A stretch of DNA of 64,000 nt from positions 165,434 through 229,433 of the forward strand of contig QKWP01000068.1 in assembly GCA_003550325.1 (NCBI GenBank), written 5' to 3'. Under the pieces are notes generated by a model. The model was given only the letters and a program-made list of their open reading frames with translations. It made no database searches and was not told the origin of the DNA. The stretch's first letter is position 1. Every line of letters starts with the position of its first letter. Origin of the DNA: Gigaspora rosea. Lineage: Eukaryota > Glomeromycota > Glomeromycetes > Diversisporales > Gigasporaceae. Shown piece by piece: positions 1-11,619 of the stretch. Position numbers and translations under genes: made by a program.

Positions 1-380
1 AAAAAAAAAAATAATATAAAAAAAAAAAATAAATAGAAAAAACAAAAAAAAAAAATAAAAAAAAAATAACAAAACAAAAAAAAAAAAAGACAAAAAAAAA
101 AAAAGAAAAAATAAAAAAAAAAAAAAATAAAAAAAAAAAAAAAAAACAAAAAAATAAAAAGACAAAAAAAAAAAAAGAAAAGAAAAAAAAAAAAAAAATA
201 AAAAAAAAGAAATATCAAAAAAAAAATAAAAAAAAAAAAAAAAAATAAAAAAAACAAACTAAAAAAAAAATAGAGTAAGAAAAAAAAAAAGGAAAGGAAA
301 TAAAATAAAAAAAAACAAGAAAAAAAAAAAAAAAAACAAAAAAAAAAAATAAAAAAAAAAAAAAAGTGAAGAAAAAAGAA
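1..380. repeat. Poly-A low-complexity tract
   Basis: About 380 bases made almost only of A, with scattered single T, C or G. The minus-strand open frame over it is a phenylalanine run caused by composition and is not a gene. It could be an expanded A-rich tail of a retroelement or simple microsatellite growth; nothing nearby identifies which. Confidence 0.85.
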
Positions 381-540
381 AAAAAACCGGTTTGATTTGT
401 AAAAAATTCATTTCGATATAATAAAAAAATCCTTTTTATAGCGATATAAAATTTTACTCCAATTTTATCTATACAGTCAAGTCTCCGCAAGTGTTCCTTT
501 TTTCTTCACAATAAAATATATTCATTTAGAGTAAATTATT

Positions 541-1390
541 ATCATGCGTTATAATTAGATCTCTCTATAAGTGCACATTTTCCAGATGGAGAGCTCACTC
601 TCTATAACTCTGCGACCTCCCAATTAACTCGCCCAAATTTCATATTTCTTGATATCTTCCGAACTTTTCCGAAACTTTCCGACGTTCCTAATTATATTAC
701 CTGGCCCAAATTAAACATACACTGCTATTAATTTTGCCCAAAAATTCGTTGCTATCAAAAATTCCATTTTATACCGTTTTGTACTAAAAATTCCGTTTTA
801 TTCATATCTATATATATATGAATTTTCCGTGTCCCTGTCACTGGGTTTATCGTTCTTGTCGGAAAAAGTGATTCAATAAAACTTGGTGTCGGAGAAAAGT
901 CAAATTAGAAATATGTCATGTCAGATAAATGACTTGTCGAAAATATGAGATGTCAAGGAAATGGATGTCGAAAACATGGTATGTCGAGGAAAGATTCTGT
1001 CAACAAAAAGTGCTGTAGGTGAAACATTCTGTCGGGGATATAGTGTCGGAAAAATGAGCTGGCGGGGAACTAACTTTCGGGGAATCATCCATAATCAATA
1101 TTTTTATTGTATACGAATCATTATATTATTTATTGTGGCCACTTATGCTGAGATTAGCGTATGCTGAGATCTGGAATACCTATTTAAAACTATAATGCCT
1201 ACCTATACTCTTTTATTAATAATCCTAACCCTAAAAGCCCGCTAAAATTTTATAATTTCATAATAAAATATTCCAATTAATTAAGCATGTATGAAAGTTT
1301 AGTACGTCAGAAAGAAAATTTTATTGGCGGAAGTTCGTTTAACCGATCAAGGGTATTTATCATTCTAATCAACAAGAGATAGAGGCCTAG
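541..1390. repeat. Degenerate GTCGGaAAA-type repeat region
   Basis: No gene is supported. From about 860 to 1090 a motif like tGTCGgaAAA recurs every 15-25 bases on the plus strand. The same motif returns, in both orientations, at 47860-47970, 48605-48720 and 49318, so it belongs to a dispersed family. Around 1190-1275 a short telomere-like CCTAACCCTAA stretch sits in a sequence also found near 25380 and, reversed, near 54350. The small open frame at 961-1167 is made of this repeat and is not believed. Confidence 0.5.
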
Positions 1391-2434
1391 ATGTCCTTTT
1401 TTTTTTATTATATAGTTGCACTTATTGGTCAAAAATTATCATTGATTAGAAAAAATAATTGTTCAATTTCTCTCTTTTTACATTATCATTATCGTTATCT
1501 TCAAATCATTACTATTTTATTACTTATGCTAAAAATCTTCGTCGCAAATAAAAAATTCACTTTTTATGTTTTGTTGGTTTGTAGCAAACTGAAAAGAAGA
1601 AACAGAAATTGGAAGTGTCGCAGATGCTTTATCCTTTCGTTGATCCATCGTTTTCTTTTTTTTTTCGATTTGTAAAACAATAAGTGTCAAATAGTAATAA
1701 TGATATAGACGTTTGCTCAAGCATTAATTGCAATCAAAATTTTAATCAATCGTAATACTTGAGCACCAACACGATCATAAATTAATCACATTGAAGAAGA
1801 TACGTGTGCATATGTCAATCATATTACTGTATCATTGATGTTATCGGTCTTCAACATCCATACTATCGGTTATCAAAAATGGTCTAATTAATAATGCCAT
1901 AATGGTTGAGCACCATCTCAATCACTGGCTAATCACATCGACGCGCTGCTTAAGAATGCCTAAAATTTGTGTCTACGAAATATCAGTTTCAGACAATATT
2001 TATACGTAATTTTTTGTATTAACTAGTTCAGATTCCTGAATTCAATTTACCAAGCTAAATTGACATTTTTGATTGGTTATCTTCAAGTAATTATTTTTTT
2101 TTTTGAATCTAAAAATTTCTATCAAAAATTTCATTTTATTTGATTTCATTTAATCCGCCACAATAATGATTGTGCAAAGATAGTGAATTTGTAACCAAAT
2201 GAGCTGTAAAACTTGTTTATTAGATCGTAACCTTAATAAAATTAAATAAAATATCTTATAACTAGATCGAGAATTAACATAGGGTGTTCTCAAGCATCTC
2301 AATCAATTGATTTAATAATGATCGTGATGATGCTCAAAGCATCAACATCAATGATGAAATTAATAGAATTAAATGCTTGAGCATACTTTTTTCCCTTTGA
2401 TCGTGATCTTCACTATGCCACCCAAAACAATTAA
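1391..2434. other. Intergenic, no gene seen
   Basis: AT-rich sequence with only short low-complexity open frames at 1391-1675 and 1529-1720. Phrases such as 'gcttgagcatc' and 'catcaatcacattga' recur between 1710 and 2390, suggesting an eroded dispersed repeat. No coding or structural feature can be supported. Confidence 0.4.
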
Positions 2435-2718
2435 AAGTCCAATAAAAAAAATTATATTCAACTGACTACTGAAGCTTCAACTTTAGTTGCATCGGTTTCT
2501 CCTTTTAATGATTATACAGTACAATTTAAATTTTTTGTTGCAACAGCAACAGAATCAATTTATCGAATCGTTAGCGAAAGTTGCTTTACAGCAACAAGAA
2601 GTAATAATTTTTTATGTTATTTTAAAAAATATGTATTTATTATGTTCGTACTAAGGTATCGATCATTTGTTTTAAAAGCTTCGAGAACAATAAAATTGGA
2701 TTGGATCGAAACTTGGTG
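2435..2718 (+). pseudogene. Unrecognised coding-like remnant
   Basis: An open stretch of about 94 codons runs to a TGA near 2718 but has no ATG in its first two thirds. Within it, a second frame at about 2537-2600 reads LLQQQQNQF followed by LAKVALQQQE and then a possible GTAATA donor. The glutamine-rich reading looks more like real protein than the long frame. The segment may be a decayed exon. The family is not recognised, and simple CAA/CAG repetition could explain it. Confidence 0.2.
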
Positions 2719-3857
2719 AGAATTTATTGTTTATTATTATGTTTAAAGTAATGCTTGAGCGACCTTTATCAATGACAAATTTTTGACGAAAAAAGGTGGG
2801 TATGTATCTCGCTGATTTGTTCATCGCAATGGTAACTCACTTGATTCATTTAATATTCGATTTCCGACTAATTAAAAATTTACTTCCGATCTATTGAGTA
2901 AGGTGCTTGAGAACACCTATATACAGTATATTAATAGATTCGCTAGTTAGTATTATTACAATTCTAATATACCGATGGCTTTTTCCAGTACATCACGGTT
3001 TGGGTTTAAATTACGCAAATACTCGCTTTGTTATTACATACAGATGATAATCGTATTTAATGCACAAAGGAAATTTGTCCTTCACTAAACTATATATTAC
3101 TTATCGATTTATTTTCAGCACTAGTTATGTATGCTACGCGCCATTTTATGTTCTGCCAACTATCAATTGATTTCATGTCTTTTAATTTCAACTGATTGAA
3201 AAATTAATCTATACGTTATTAAAAATGAGATAATAAGCCGAATTCAAATAATTCTTTACTTCCTGATTTACCAAAATAAGATAAAGGAAGAATATAATGA
3301 TTATTAGTTGATAATTAGATAATTAACCCGGCCTATTAGTGTAAACAAACGCCGAGCGAAATACAACATGCTAAATTCAAATATTCTAGAGCTTCTATTC
3401 ATTATATTTAAGAATCTTCAATTCATAATATTTAAAAACATTTTGGTTCATAATATTTAGGAATGTCAATTTACAATGTATATTAATAGTAAAAACATAA
3501 TATTCAATATCGATCAACGTCAATTCACAATGTATCTTAATGGTAAAATCATAATATTCAATATCGATCAACTCATAATATTAAAGAATGCTCATCTCAT
3601 TAAGTGTAAGTTTAATTGCACTGTAATAAATTTTATATTGATTACAAAATACTTGTGTCATTTTCTAATTAATAAAGATACAAATTGTAGTTATTCGAGT
3701 TCTACGTTAAAAGGTTCATTATTTCACTCAACTCTTTCAACTTTTGACGTTCCATATGAAATATCCACTATTAAACATTAATTTAAAATATTGAGATTGC
3801 TATAATTAAATTTTCGTCAAACAATTATATCTACACTATTTCAATCATAAATATTGC
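2719..3857. other. Intergenic, short direct repeats
   Basis: No reliable gene. Between 3380 and 3600 the phrase 'aatattcaatatcgatcaac' is repeated with neighbouring 'caatttacaatgta', forming a loose tandem array. This array generates most of the small open frame at 3476-3781. Confidence 0.35.
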
Positions 3858-6800
3858 CTATTTATTTGTTTTCATAACTTCAATTGATTCTTTTAGTTCC
3901 TTAATTTCTTGTTTAAGAACAGGTAGATCTTTAATCGTCTTTTCAATTTCTTTAAGAATGTGTAGTTCTTCTTGTTTCTCCTCATTTTTCTCAATTTTCT
4001 TTTCAATTTGTATAAGAGAAGGCTCTTCTTCAGGGAGTTGAAGAACTTCCATAAGATTCTTTGAAATAAAAATTTTCTTATAGCCTGACAATTTTTCACT
4101 TTGGATATCAATTATATGCTCATAAAGTTTAGTTGTATGGCATTCATAAAACCTTTTAATATATAAATATAAAAATATAAGTAACATGAATATGGTTTTG
4201 ATTTTTGCATGTAATTAAATAAAACTTACATAATATATGGAAACCAATTGTTTTTTCTTCGTTGATGAGGAAACATATAAAATAACTCAATTTCTTCAAT
4301 AATCTATATAACATAAGCAATAAGTTAATGATTAAAAAAATATTCCAGTTGAAATAAATATTAAAAAAAACACCTCGCTTTTTAAAGTCAAATAAGAAAT
4401 TTGATTGTCTGAATTGCTGATTAAATTACTAAGAATTCCAATAAACAAATTCATCAAATAATAAGTAAAAAAAAAGAAACTATAATCATTAAAAGCATTA
4501 TCACAACATTTTCGTTTGAAATCCAGAATGAAATAGGATCCGTATCTCCTAATAAAATATAATAATATTTTAAATACAATTATAATAATTAATACATATT
4601 GATGAACCATATAATGTACCTGTAATCATCATATAATAAGATGCAATAATTGCAGAGCTAAATTGGCTGAACATATTTATATTGGAATCTAAAAGAAAAA
4701 ATAATAATAAATCAAAGCACATATTTATAATAAGAACTTACACATCAAATACCTTGAAATATTTCATATTCCGATCCTATCAAGAGGTTACTTTGTCTAC
4801 AGTTTTCATAATCATAGCAAGGTAAATCCCAAAAAATTTCCAAGAACGAAAAAAAGAATAAATTTTATTTCGAGAAATAAGGTTGAAAAAGTTATAGCCT
4901 GTGTTGGAGCAGAACCATTTTTCAGCCAATCGATCGAAGTTGCAATAGTAGAAAATATAGCAGCAAGATCTATTAAATAGTAAATTGAGAATACGCATAT
5001 TTTAATAGATATTTAATAATAAAAAAAAAACTTACCCAAAAAATTCCAAGAAATATACACATAAGTTAATGGTGCGTGAATAAATTGGCGGTATTCAAAA
5101 AATAAATGCCAAATCCCAAGACCAATTGTTGTATATAAGAGAATAAATAGAGTAGTCTGAGAAATACTTTTGTATAATGTTGCAGCAATCACGAAACTCA
5201 AAAGAAAAACTGTATAAATTGCCAAAATTGCAAAATAATATTTTCTTCCATAAGTGTTCCATTTAAATTTAAGTAGTGCTTCTCCATTTAAATATCTATA
5301 AAAATTCTTCATTTATCACATCAACCTTATTAGAATGTGTAAAAGAGTTGGACGCGGGAATAAATAATTCTCTCAAATAACTATATTCTTTTGGATAAGA
5401 AACAAAGTTTGGTAGAGGAACTGCAAGTATTATTGAACTATTACCTCCATAATAAAAGTCATTGATTGGTTGTACAATATATTCACGAAGGAGAGGATAT
5501 TTTTCTTGAATTTTTCTAAAATCATCTTGAAAATTGTTTTTAAAACTAATCCAATGAACCCAAAAATGAGAAAATATCAATGAATGACGTTTTAGTTAAA
5601 TAATAGTAGTTTCCATAACTGGAAAGGTGTAGAGAATTAGAGTTTAGATTTACGTTAGTAGAAGTAACTACAAATCCTATTTTGGACAAAGTACTTGCTA
5701 TAAACGCCGGATGATTTTCTGATGGCTCTTTAAAGTATTCAAAAATAATACTCAACAAGGAAATTTTAGAAATTACGTGATTTTTTTTTTGTATAAACAT
5801 TTCCAAACAGTTGTGGCCTAAATGTCTAATAAGTTTAATATCTTTTTGTTCAATAAGTGTTTCCATAATAAATTTTCCATAGCAAGTCAAATAAAAATCA
5901 TCCTCAATATTACTTTGCAAATACTCGTTGAAAAGTTCTTTATCGCCAAATTTAATGTCTAAATTTTTATAGATTGTTTCATAACTTGAAGCAGGAAGAA
6001 TTCTTTCTGAAGTTAAATATTTAAAGTGATATGAGAGATCTTTAAGCTTTATTTTTTCGAAATCAAAATCATCCAAACGTTTGTTATAATCATTCCAATA
6101 ATAGTTTATCCTAATTTCATAAATTCTGTAAGTCCAGATAAATATACCAATACGTGTTATCGTAATTAAATCATCATTTTCAAGAATTTCACAATGTACT
6201 ATATATTTTTACTATTAACATTTTTTAGCGACGGAAGAATATCCAGTTGTTTTTTAGCATTACCGGTATTCCATTTTTTTATGTGAAAATTATAATCAAC
6301 TACTGTAAGTCTGACTGATTTATCATCTGATTCCAATTCCCATTTTAAAATATTCCCTTCGAATATTTTTTTGTCAGGGTCATAATTTTTTTTATATAAA
6401 ATATCAGTTATAAAATCAATTGTCTTTTTAGACGGAGATGTAATGCTATTGTCGTCACTCAGTTCTTTTCGTAAGTATTTGATCCAGTCATCAGAATTAT
6501 AAGGGACTAATTCTTTAATTGACAATTTTCCATCAATGAAATAGATTATTTTATCAGATCGAATTATATATGGTTCCTGAATTTGTTTCTCTTCAATCTT
6601 TTCAAAAAGATCACTCGCATCTATTGGATTTGTGAGCCTATAAGGGTCCATTAAATCATATTGTTTATATTGTTCACCCGAAAGAAATAATAATCTTTCT
6701 GCTTTTCTAGAAGCGATCAAATGGAATCTATCTATTACCAATTTTGTATCAACTAAAAATAAAATTAAAAATTAATATAAAAAATTTACATGTTCAGTTA

Positions 6801-7455
6801 TTCATTTCAATATGAAACTTACAAAATGCATAGTTCATTTTAGTTTCAGTTGAAAAACTATATAAACGTGTTTCCTTAGTTTCATAATTTCTTGAACACA
6901 CTATTAATAATTCTTCATCATCACTAATTTTAATAGATTCAGGTATATAATTCCAATCTATTAAAACACGAGTTTTAATCGATAAATTTTCAATGTCCCA
7001 CATCGTGATTTCATAAATATGATCAAATTTCCTTTACAAGTTATATAAATTTGGTTAAAATATTTCAGTTCAATCGATCTACAAAACCAACTAACATTAT
7101 CTTTACTTGTAAAAACATATGCTCTACAATAATTTAGCATTGACCATTACAATGTTTCCGTTATCAGTAAAGGATAAGAATCAATTTCCTTTTGCCAATC
7201 TGGAAAAGTTAATGATACCTCTTTTTCAGTTTCAAAATTGAAAATTTCTTGGAAAATGCGCATAAATATGATAAGTGCATTTGAATTTATTAAAATAACA
7301 ATTATATTAAATTTATGCTCAACTTACTGAAATTATAAGGATCGACTCTATTAAGACCAACTGAAGCATGCTTGTTATCCGAAATTGCAAATATTCTTTC
7401 ACCTTTTTTTTTTGTGCTTATGTTCTCAATATAAATTGTCTTTACGTTCGTTAAA

Positions 7456-7463
7456 GGTTCTAC
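7456..7463. repeat. Target-site duplication GGTTCTAC (left)
   Basis: The octamer GGTTCTAC abuts the left inverted repeat of the element at 7464-9174, and an identical octamer abuts its right end at 9175-9182. Deleting the element plus one copy restores an open frame across the junction (SVEP followed by LTNVKTIYIENI), so this is the original exon sequence. Confidence 0.9.
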
Positions 7464-7799
7464 TATAGTTGTTAGACGAAACCTTTTTTGCTTGATGACG
7501 AAAGACGAAACCTAAGCCCCAAAATGACGAAACCTCTGACGAAAGACGAAACCTCAAATTCTGCTGACGAAAGACGAAACCCAAATTCAAAATGACGAAA
7601 CTCCCGCTAAAAAAAAAAAAAAAAAAAAAAAAAAGCGGATGGCTAGAATTTTATGACAATAGTGAATCCCTACTTCTTTCGCGAAAAAATCACTACGAAA
7701 AATTTGAGAAAATTTGTTTTTGATGAAGCTATCAATAAAAATATTAAAATAATCATAATTTCAAATATTTAACTCATCGATAAATCATTAATGAGGCTT

Positions 7800-8225
7800 T
7801 TTATTTATATTAATACTTAAAGTGTTTATTGACTTGTACGTATATTTATGTTTTAAAAAGCCGTTTACAATAATTATAAATATATAGTTAAATAAGCAAC
7901 TAGTATCTTAATTTATTATATTTAATACTGAAGATGTTTATGGCTTGTATATTAAGGTTTTTAAAAAGCCAATTACAGAAATTATAAATAGCAAATAAGC
8001 CATTAGCATCTCTCAACTATAATGTTTAATGTGAAGATGTTTATTGGCTTGACCCGGCTTGTATATTTAAGTTTTAAAAGCCAATTACAGAAATTTTAAA
8101 CAACAATAAGCCATTAGCATCTCTCAATTATTATATTTAATGCTGAAGATGTTTATTGGCTTAACCCGGCTTGTATATTTAATTTTAAAAAGCCATTAGA
8201 CAAACAAGCCATTAACATTTCTAAA
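7800..8225. repeat. ~115-bp tandem repeat inside transposon
   Basis: About four diverged units share 'gaagatgtttattggctt', 'cttgtatatttaa', 'aaaagccaattacagaaatt' and 'aagccattagcatctct'. The array lies wholly inside the element at 7464-9174, so it probably travels with it. No coding potential is seen. Confidence 0.7.
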
Positions 8226-8279
8226 TATTTAAATAAATAAATAAATATAAATATAAATGTATTGTAATAAAATTAGTAA

Positions 8280-8420
8280 ATTTATCGATTCAACCAATTT
8301 TTCTCTTGAAAACTTTAAGACACAGCAATAAAGTTTAATTTCATAATTAAATTATCGATTCAACCAATTTTTCTCTTGAAAACTTTAAGATACAGCAAAA
8401 AGTTTAATTTTATAATTCAA
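8280..8420. repeat. ~68-bp direct repeat pair
   Basis: Two near-identical copies contain 'atcgattcaaccaatttttc' followed by 'tcttgaaaactttaaga'. They form a tandem duplication within the same transposon interior. Confidence 0.75.
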
Positions 8421-8507
8421 ATTAATAGCTTTAAAATTTGTTACGTAAGTAATTTGGAATAAATCTGAAAAATTTTGGAAATAAACCAATTTTGAGTGAA
8501 ACATTAA

Positions 8508-8659
8508 GGGCGCCTACTTTTATCACCTGATTTCAGTTTATTAGTAGCCCTTACCCCCCCCCCCCCCCCCCCCCTAGATATGAAAATTATCAGGTCTTAT
8601 ATATAATTTCCAAAATTTTTGACCCCCCCTAGAAAATCAGGTGATAAAAGTAGGCTCCC
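8508..8659. mobile_element. Nested Harbinger-type MITE with poly-C tract
   Basis: A 152-bp element is flanked by TAA on both sides (8505-8507 and 8660-8662). Its ends are inverted repeats, GGGCGCCTACTTTTATCACC against GGGAGCCTACTTTTATCACC. A 3-bp TWA duplication and GG-starting ends fit PIF/Harbinger. A run of about twenty C at about 8553-8574, very unusual in this A+T-rich DNA, sits inside, with a second shorter C run near 8624. Confidence 0.75.
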
Positions 8660-9320
8660 TAACTGACAAGCATAATAATAGTTTATAATTGAAGATCCGA
8701 AAACAATGTACTAATTTATTAATAAAGTCTTTTATTGATTTAGCTAATAGGCGTAATAATTTTTTTAATTGATATCGATATACTAGAATAATCCATGTAT
8801 TATTGTTAATTTTCTTAATTGTGCTAATTTGCTTAATTGATAAATTACTTCTTAAGTTACTTATTAAAATTGATATAATTGTATGTTTTAAATTTTAGTT
8901 TTATATAAACATAAATGTAGGAGCCAGTGGCGCCCTTACTTACACTTGCTTCTGTTTCTCATCTTTTATTAGTTTTGTACCCTTTGCAGTTTCGTCACCT
9001 TTCGTCAGTTTCGTCACCTTTCGTCAGTTTCGTCACCTTTCGTCAGTTTCGTCACCTTTCGCCAGTTTCGTCACCTTTCGTCATTTCGTCATTTGAGATT
9101 TTAATTGACGAAAGACGAAACTAGGTTTCGCGTTTCGTCAGCGCGAAACCTCAAGGTTTCGTCTAACAACTATAGGTTCTACAGACCAAAAACTAATATT
9201 ATTGTCATTGTCTAATACAGCAACATACTTCAATTTAGGTGAGCATACAATTTCCAAAATTTTTTTATTTTTATCTAAAGGCTCCTCGATTGGAATTTCC
9301 ACATGAGAACTAGTTGTCAT

Positions 9321-9741
9321 TTCTAATTAATAAATTTTAACAAGAATAATGAAACCTTTCAAATAATATTCATAATGGTTGTTAGGAAAAATTTCATTAA
9401 AAAAATTTAGGCAAAGATTTTTTATTCGTATTTGAAATTTTTGAAAATTCAGTCTAAGCCATAAATTGTTAGTAAATATTTAACATTTGTGGCAATGTGG
9501 TTTTTATGTTTTGTGCTTGACAAATTTTAGCATCTGACTCATATGATAGTTGTATGGAGAGCATGGGCAACTTCGATCAGTTTTAGTCCCTATCGAAGAT
9601 AATTTGACAATAAAGATCGAGAATATAGCATGCCTAAAGAAGTATTAGCAACTAAAGAATTTGGTAGCGCATTAATGGCTCAGAAGTGTCGATACGGAGA
9701 GAATTATAGTATAAAATAACTCTGTATAATAATCTATATAA
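9321..9741. other. Intergenic between channel copies A and B
   Basis: This is the upstream region of copy A (minus strand). It is AT-rich with no open frame of note and no clear TATA box. It ends at the TAA duplication of the MITE at 9742. Confidence 0.4.
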
Positions 9742-10102
9742 GGCAACGCAAAGTAGATTTTTCGTTTTGCATTAAATGGAACCTGAAAACTTGGGTCGGT
9801 CGGTCGGATTTATTTTATTTTTTTTTTTAATTTACTATAAATTAACAGAATAATGTTAACATTTAAGACTACGCAAAGTTAATCAAAAAAATTGGGCCAC
9901 CAGTCATATTTTTTCCGTCAGTCCTATCGAACATTTAAGGTCTCATCGGGTGACACCGGATGAGAATAGCAGGAAAAAATAATTGGCATGATTGGGATTA
10001 AAAAAAAAAATAAAAAAAAATAAATAAAAAAAAAAAAAAAATCAAAATTTGAATATATTGGTCAGCAGGTAATACAAAACGAAAAATAAACTTTGCGTGG
10101 CC
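9742..10102. mobile_element. Harbinger-type MITE, GGCCACGCAAAGTT family
   Basis: The left end reads GGCAACGCAAAGT and the right end is the reverse complement of GGCCACGCAAAGTT. TAA lies immediately outside both ends (9739-9741, 10103-10105). Inside are a 'cggtcggtcgg' stretch and A-rich runs. Related copies at 22179, 22423 and 48893 share the ends and the TWA-type duplication, which is characteristic of PIF/Harbinger. It sits where the 3' exons of channel copy B should be. Confidence 0.8.
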
Positions 10103-10444
10103 TAACATAAATAAACAAAGATATTGAAAAAATTTTTTGATTAATTGAAATAGAAATAATAGAAATTAAAAATGTACCTTTCTTTTTAAAGCCAAATAAG
10201 CAATACCATAGCCTTCATTAGTGGCAACATCACAAAAAGTTCCAATCAATATATTCATCAAATAATTAACAATAATAAATGAAGCTATGGCCATTAAAAG
10301 CATTATCACAAAATTTTCACTTGAAATCCATGATGATATAGTGTCGAATCTTCTAATAAACTTAATTAATAATTTTAAAATAAAATCATAATATTAATAA
10401 AATAAGATGCAAGAATTATAGGTCCAATTTGTGTAAATATATTC

Positions 10445-10800
10445 ATATTTGATGTAAAAAATAAAAAAAAAATAAAAAAATAAAAAAAAATGACTTAATA
10501 ATGTACATATCTATAATAAAATACCAGGAACGGAGTACAAAGTACGTAGTGTATGGTTTACAGGCATTTGAAATGCTGTGTCTCTTTTGTATCTGATTGG
10601 TTAATCTATCCTTGTGACTTCTGAATGTATTTCTATATTTGTACATACTCTATGGGGCTTTGATCTACTGTATCGCATGCAAAAAAAAAAACAGTAACTT
10701 ATGCCAAAACTGGTTTAACCTGTAACTCGCTGAAAATCCACTTTCCGTTCCTGGTTTTGCGTGACAACGTCGCGCAGTTACTTATTTAATAATGAACAAT
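10445..10800. mobile_element. Insertion with ACCAGGAACGG inverted ends in copy B
   Basis: This segment interrupts copy B between its TM5 exon and pore exon. ACCAGGAACGG near 10532 is matched by its reverse complement at 10745-10755. The latter runs into the hairpin GCGTGAC-aac-GTCGCGC (10759-10775) and then AGTTACTTATTT. The same hairpin-plus-tail recurs at 17774, 33985, 61508 and 62886, so this is one end of a dispersed family. Exact limits are uncertain because no duplication was found. The superfamily is unknown. Confidence 0.5.
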
Positions 10801-11611
10801 TAGTTGACCAAATCCTTTGAGAAGGCTCAGACGCAGATCGTAACAAGAGATGTAATGGGTGTGCAAATGCAAATGCAAAAAATCCGATTATAAAAAAGCA
10901 TTACTCTGTCTACCGTATTAATAATCATAGCAAAAAATTCCCAAAATTTTATAGGACGAAAAAAAAGAATAAATTTTATTTCGATAAATAAAGTTGAAAA
11001 TGCTATGGCCCATTTGGAAGCAGAACCACCAATCAACCGAAGTTGCAGTAGTAAAAATTATTGTAGCAAGATCTAATAAATAGTAAATTGAGTATACGCA
11101 TTTCTTAATATATATCTTAATAAAAAAAAAACTTACCCAAAAAATTTCAAGAGCTAGTCATATAATTTAACGATGCGAAATAAATTGACATAATACAAAA
11201 AAATTTAATAGAATAAATAGACTAGTCTGAAAAATATCTTTGTAGCATGTTGCAGCTATTAAGAAGCTTAAAAGAAAAACTGTATAAATTACCCAAATTA
11301 TTAAATAATATTTTTTCTTAAGTATTCCATTTGAATTCGAGTCACTCCATTTAAACAAAATTTGGTAGATGAATTGCAAGTATTGTTATATTATGGCTTA
11401 CATAGTAAAAATCGATAACTGATTCTATAATTAAGTCTCGAAAAAGAGGATGACTACCTTGAAAATTTGAAATCAATTTTGTAAACTTTCTTGAAAACTA
11501 ATCCAAAGATCCCGCAAATAGAAATTATATATCAATAAATTGTATGTTATTATAAATGATAGAGAAAAAGTATAAATCGACTTACGTATGACAGTAATAG
11601 AAACAACAAGT

Positions 11612-11619
11612 GCTACCTT
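11612..11619. repeat. Target-site duplication GCTACCTT (left)
   Basis: GCTACCTT at 11612-11619 is repeated at 12890-12897 on the other side of the element. The flanks then continue the coding homology to channel copy A, showing the insertion point within the gene. Confidence 0.88.

Larger units (their letters stand above)
7464..9174. mobile_element. Non-autonomous DNA transposon, 8-bp TSD
   Basis: The ends are perfect 20-bp inverted repeats: TATAGTTGTTAGACGAAACC on the left and its reverse complement at 9155-9174. The flanking 8-bp duplications are identical. Just inside the ends are arrays of GACGAAAGACGAAACC-type motifs (7475-7600) and their inverse (8985-9170), which could be transposase-binding arrays. 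The interior has no transposase. It holds a ~115-bp tandem repeat (7800-8225), a ~68-bp direct pair (8280-8420) and a nested MITE (8508-8659). An 8-bp TSD fits hAT, P or Merlin elements; hAT is most common in fungi, but the TIR does not prove the superfamily. It lies in exon 1 of a channel gene. Confidence 0.88.
3858..9320 (-). pseudogene. Ion-transport (TRP-like) protein, copy A, transposon-split
   Basis: This is a minus-strand paralogue of the intact gene at 40586-44750, matched exon by exon. It begins with ATG at 9320 and a WD-type strand ending ISFWSVEP. It is then cut at 9175 by a 1711-bp element and resumes at 7463 in the same frame. Propeller-like pieces (7003-6797, 6741-6199, 6076-5546), a KFKWNTYG motif and transmembrane segments (5312-5013), a YYLMNLFIGILSN pore-helix segment (about 4470-4400) and a Lys/Glu coiled-coil tail ending at 3858 follow. 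At least five frame breaks are visible, near 7190, 7040, 6207, 5310 and 4845, mostly single-base length changes in homopolymers. The TM5 region seems missing. Breaks in homopolymers could partly be assembly error, but the insertion and the lost segment argue for a dead gene. Confidence 0.75.

Noticed and set aside
215-490. Minus-strand 91-codon phenylalanine-rich open frame
   Set aside because: Read from the poly-A tract; composition alone explains it.
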